DNA of 64,000 nt. It comes from Epiperipatus broadwayi. Lineage: Eukaryota; Onychophora; Udeonychophora; Euonychophora; Peripatidae. The stretch lies in contig JAQFVV010006546.1 in NCBI GenBank assembly GCA_028023455.1, positions 124,001 through 188,000 on the forward strand, in the 5' to 3' direction. A program made the position numbers and the translations under genes. The stretch's first letter is position 1. Each line of letters opens with the position of its first letter. The notes beneath the pieces were generated by a model, which worked only from the letters and a program-made list of their open reading frames with translations, did no database searches and was not told where the DNA came from. Shown piece by piece: positions 63,878 to 64,000 of this stretch.

Positions 63878-64000
63878 TTAGCCCTGGAGGACATAGTCAT
63901 TGAAATGCCCTGGACAACATTTTGTCCGCTTTCTTGGTTCCTCCGGTTGATTGTTGTTCCTGTCTTCATCCTCTTTGCTTGATGAGGTTGATTCTGGTTG
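63878..64000 (-). CDS. Gypsy-3 pol polyprotein, C-terminal end (partial)
   Basis: An open minus-strand frame enters from the right edge and ends at a TAA 7 bp before the polypurine tract. Its 40 residues are polar and acidic (SSSKEDEDRNNNQPEEP) followed by RKRTKCCPGHFNDYVLQG. The basic cluster and the final F.DYVL word are typical of the last residues of gypsy integrase/pol proteins. No lesion is seen in this short piece, unlike the other two gypsy elements, so this element may be younger. Most of it is outside the window. Confidence 0.65.
   Translation of the reverse strand, partial: QPESTSSSKEDEDRNNNQPEEPRKRTKCCPGHFNDYVLQG

Overview
This looks like about 64 kb of AT-rich (about a quarter to 30% G+C by eye), repeat-dominated DNA from an animal nuclear genome. 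I find no convincing host protein-coding gene, rRNA, tRNA or CRISPR. The content is layered transposable elements, all damaged where coding sequence is visible, long microsatellites and anonymous AT-rich spacer. Ty3/gypsy, RTE-type LINE, a second LINE type, a Penelope-like element and several hairpin or MITE-type DNA elements occur together, which points to a metazoan. The old transposons are almost free of CpG, as expected of a genome that methylates CpG. I cannot name the species. An invertebrate with many TA, TTA and TCTA microsatellites fits, but this is inference.

Left part (1-20 kb). Anonymous spacer is followed by Gypsy-1, a minus-strand Ty3/gypsy relic (about 3.7-14.5 kb). It has a 2.28-kb 5' LTR (12237-14518), a Lys-type primer binding site 2 bp inside it, decayed gag, RT, RNase H and integrase, and a shortened 3' LTR. 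A 1.7-kb inverted-repeat DNA element with a 7-bp target duplication sits in that 3' LTR. A Penelope-like GIY-YIG fragment lies in the leader. A 41-bp minisatellite, TA hairpins and a 260-bp TTA/TAA array follow, then 4.3 kb of featureless AT-rich DNA.

Middle (20-34 kb). Two 5'-truncated RTE copies lie at 20.2-22.0 and 23.9-25.6 kb. The second carries two later insertions, one of them a near-perfect hairpin. A 0.6-kb decayed palindrome follows, then a 2-kb stretch (26.45-28.5 kb) that keeps CpG at roughly the level its base composition predicts. Next are MITEs (one with 86-bp inverted repeats and TTAA duplications) and a 2.26-kb solo LTR.

Right part (34-64 kb). Gypsy-2 (34.46-50.95 kb, plus strand) has 2.3-kb LTRs, a Lys-type primer binding site, gag-PR-RT-RNase H-IN relics with lost catalytic residues, and a 3' LTR split by a 5.4-kb cluster of other LTR-like repeats. 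That cluster includes a homopolymer-rich stretch that looks like assembly error. A LINE remnant, a 690-bp TCTA array, spacer with two hairpin elements, and the 3' end of a better preserved minus-strand gypsy element (Gypsy-3: pol C-terminus, polypurine tract, 588-bp LTR) complete the window.
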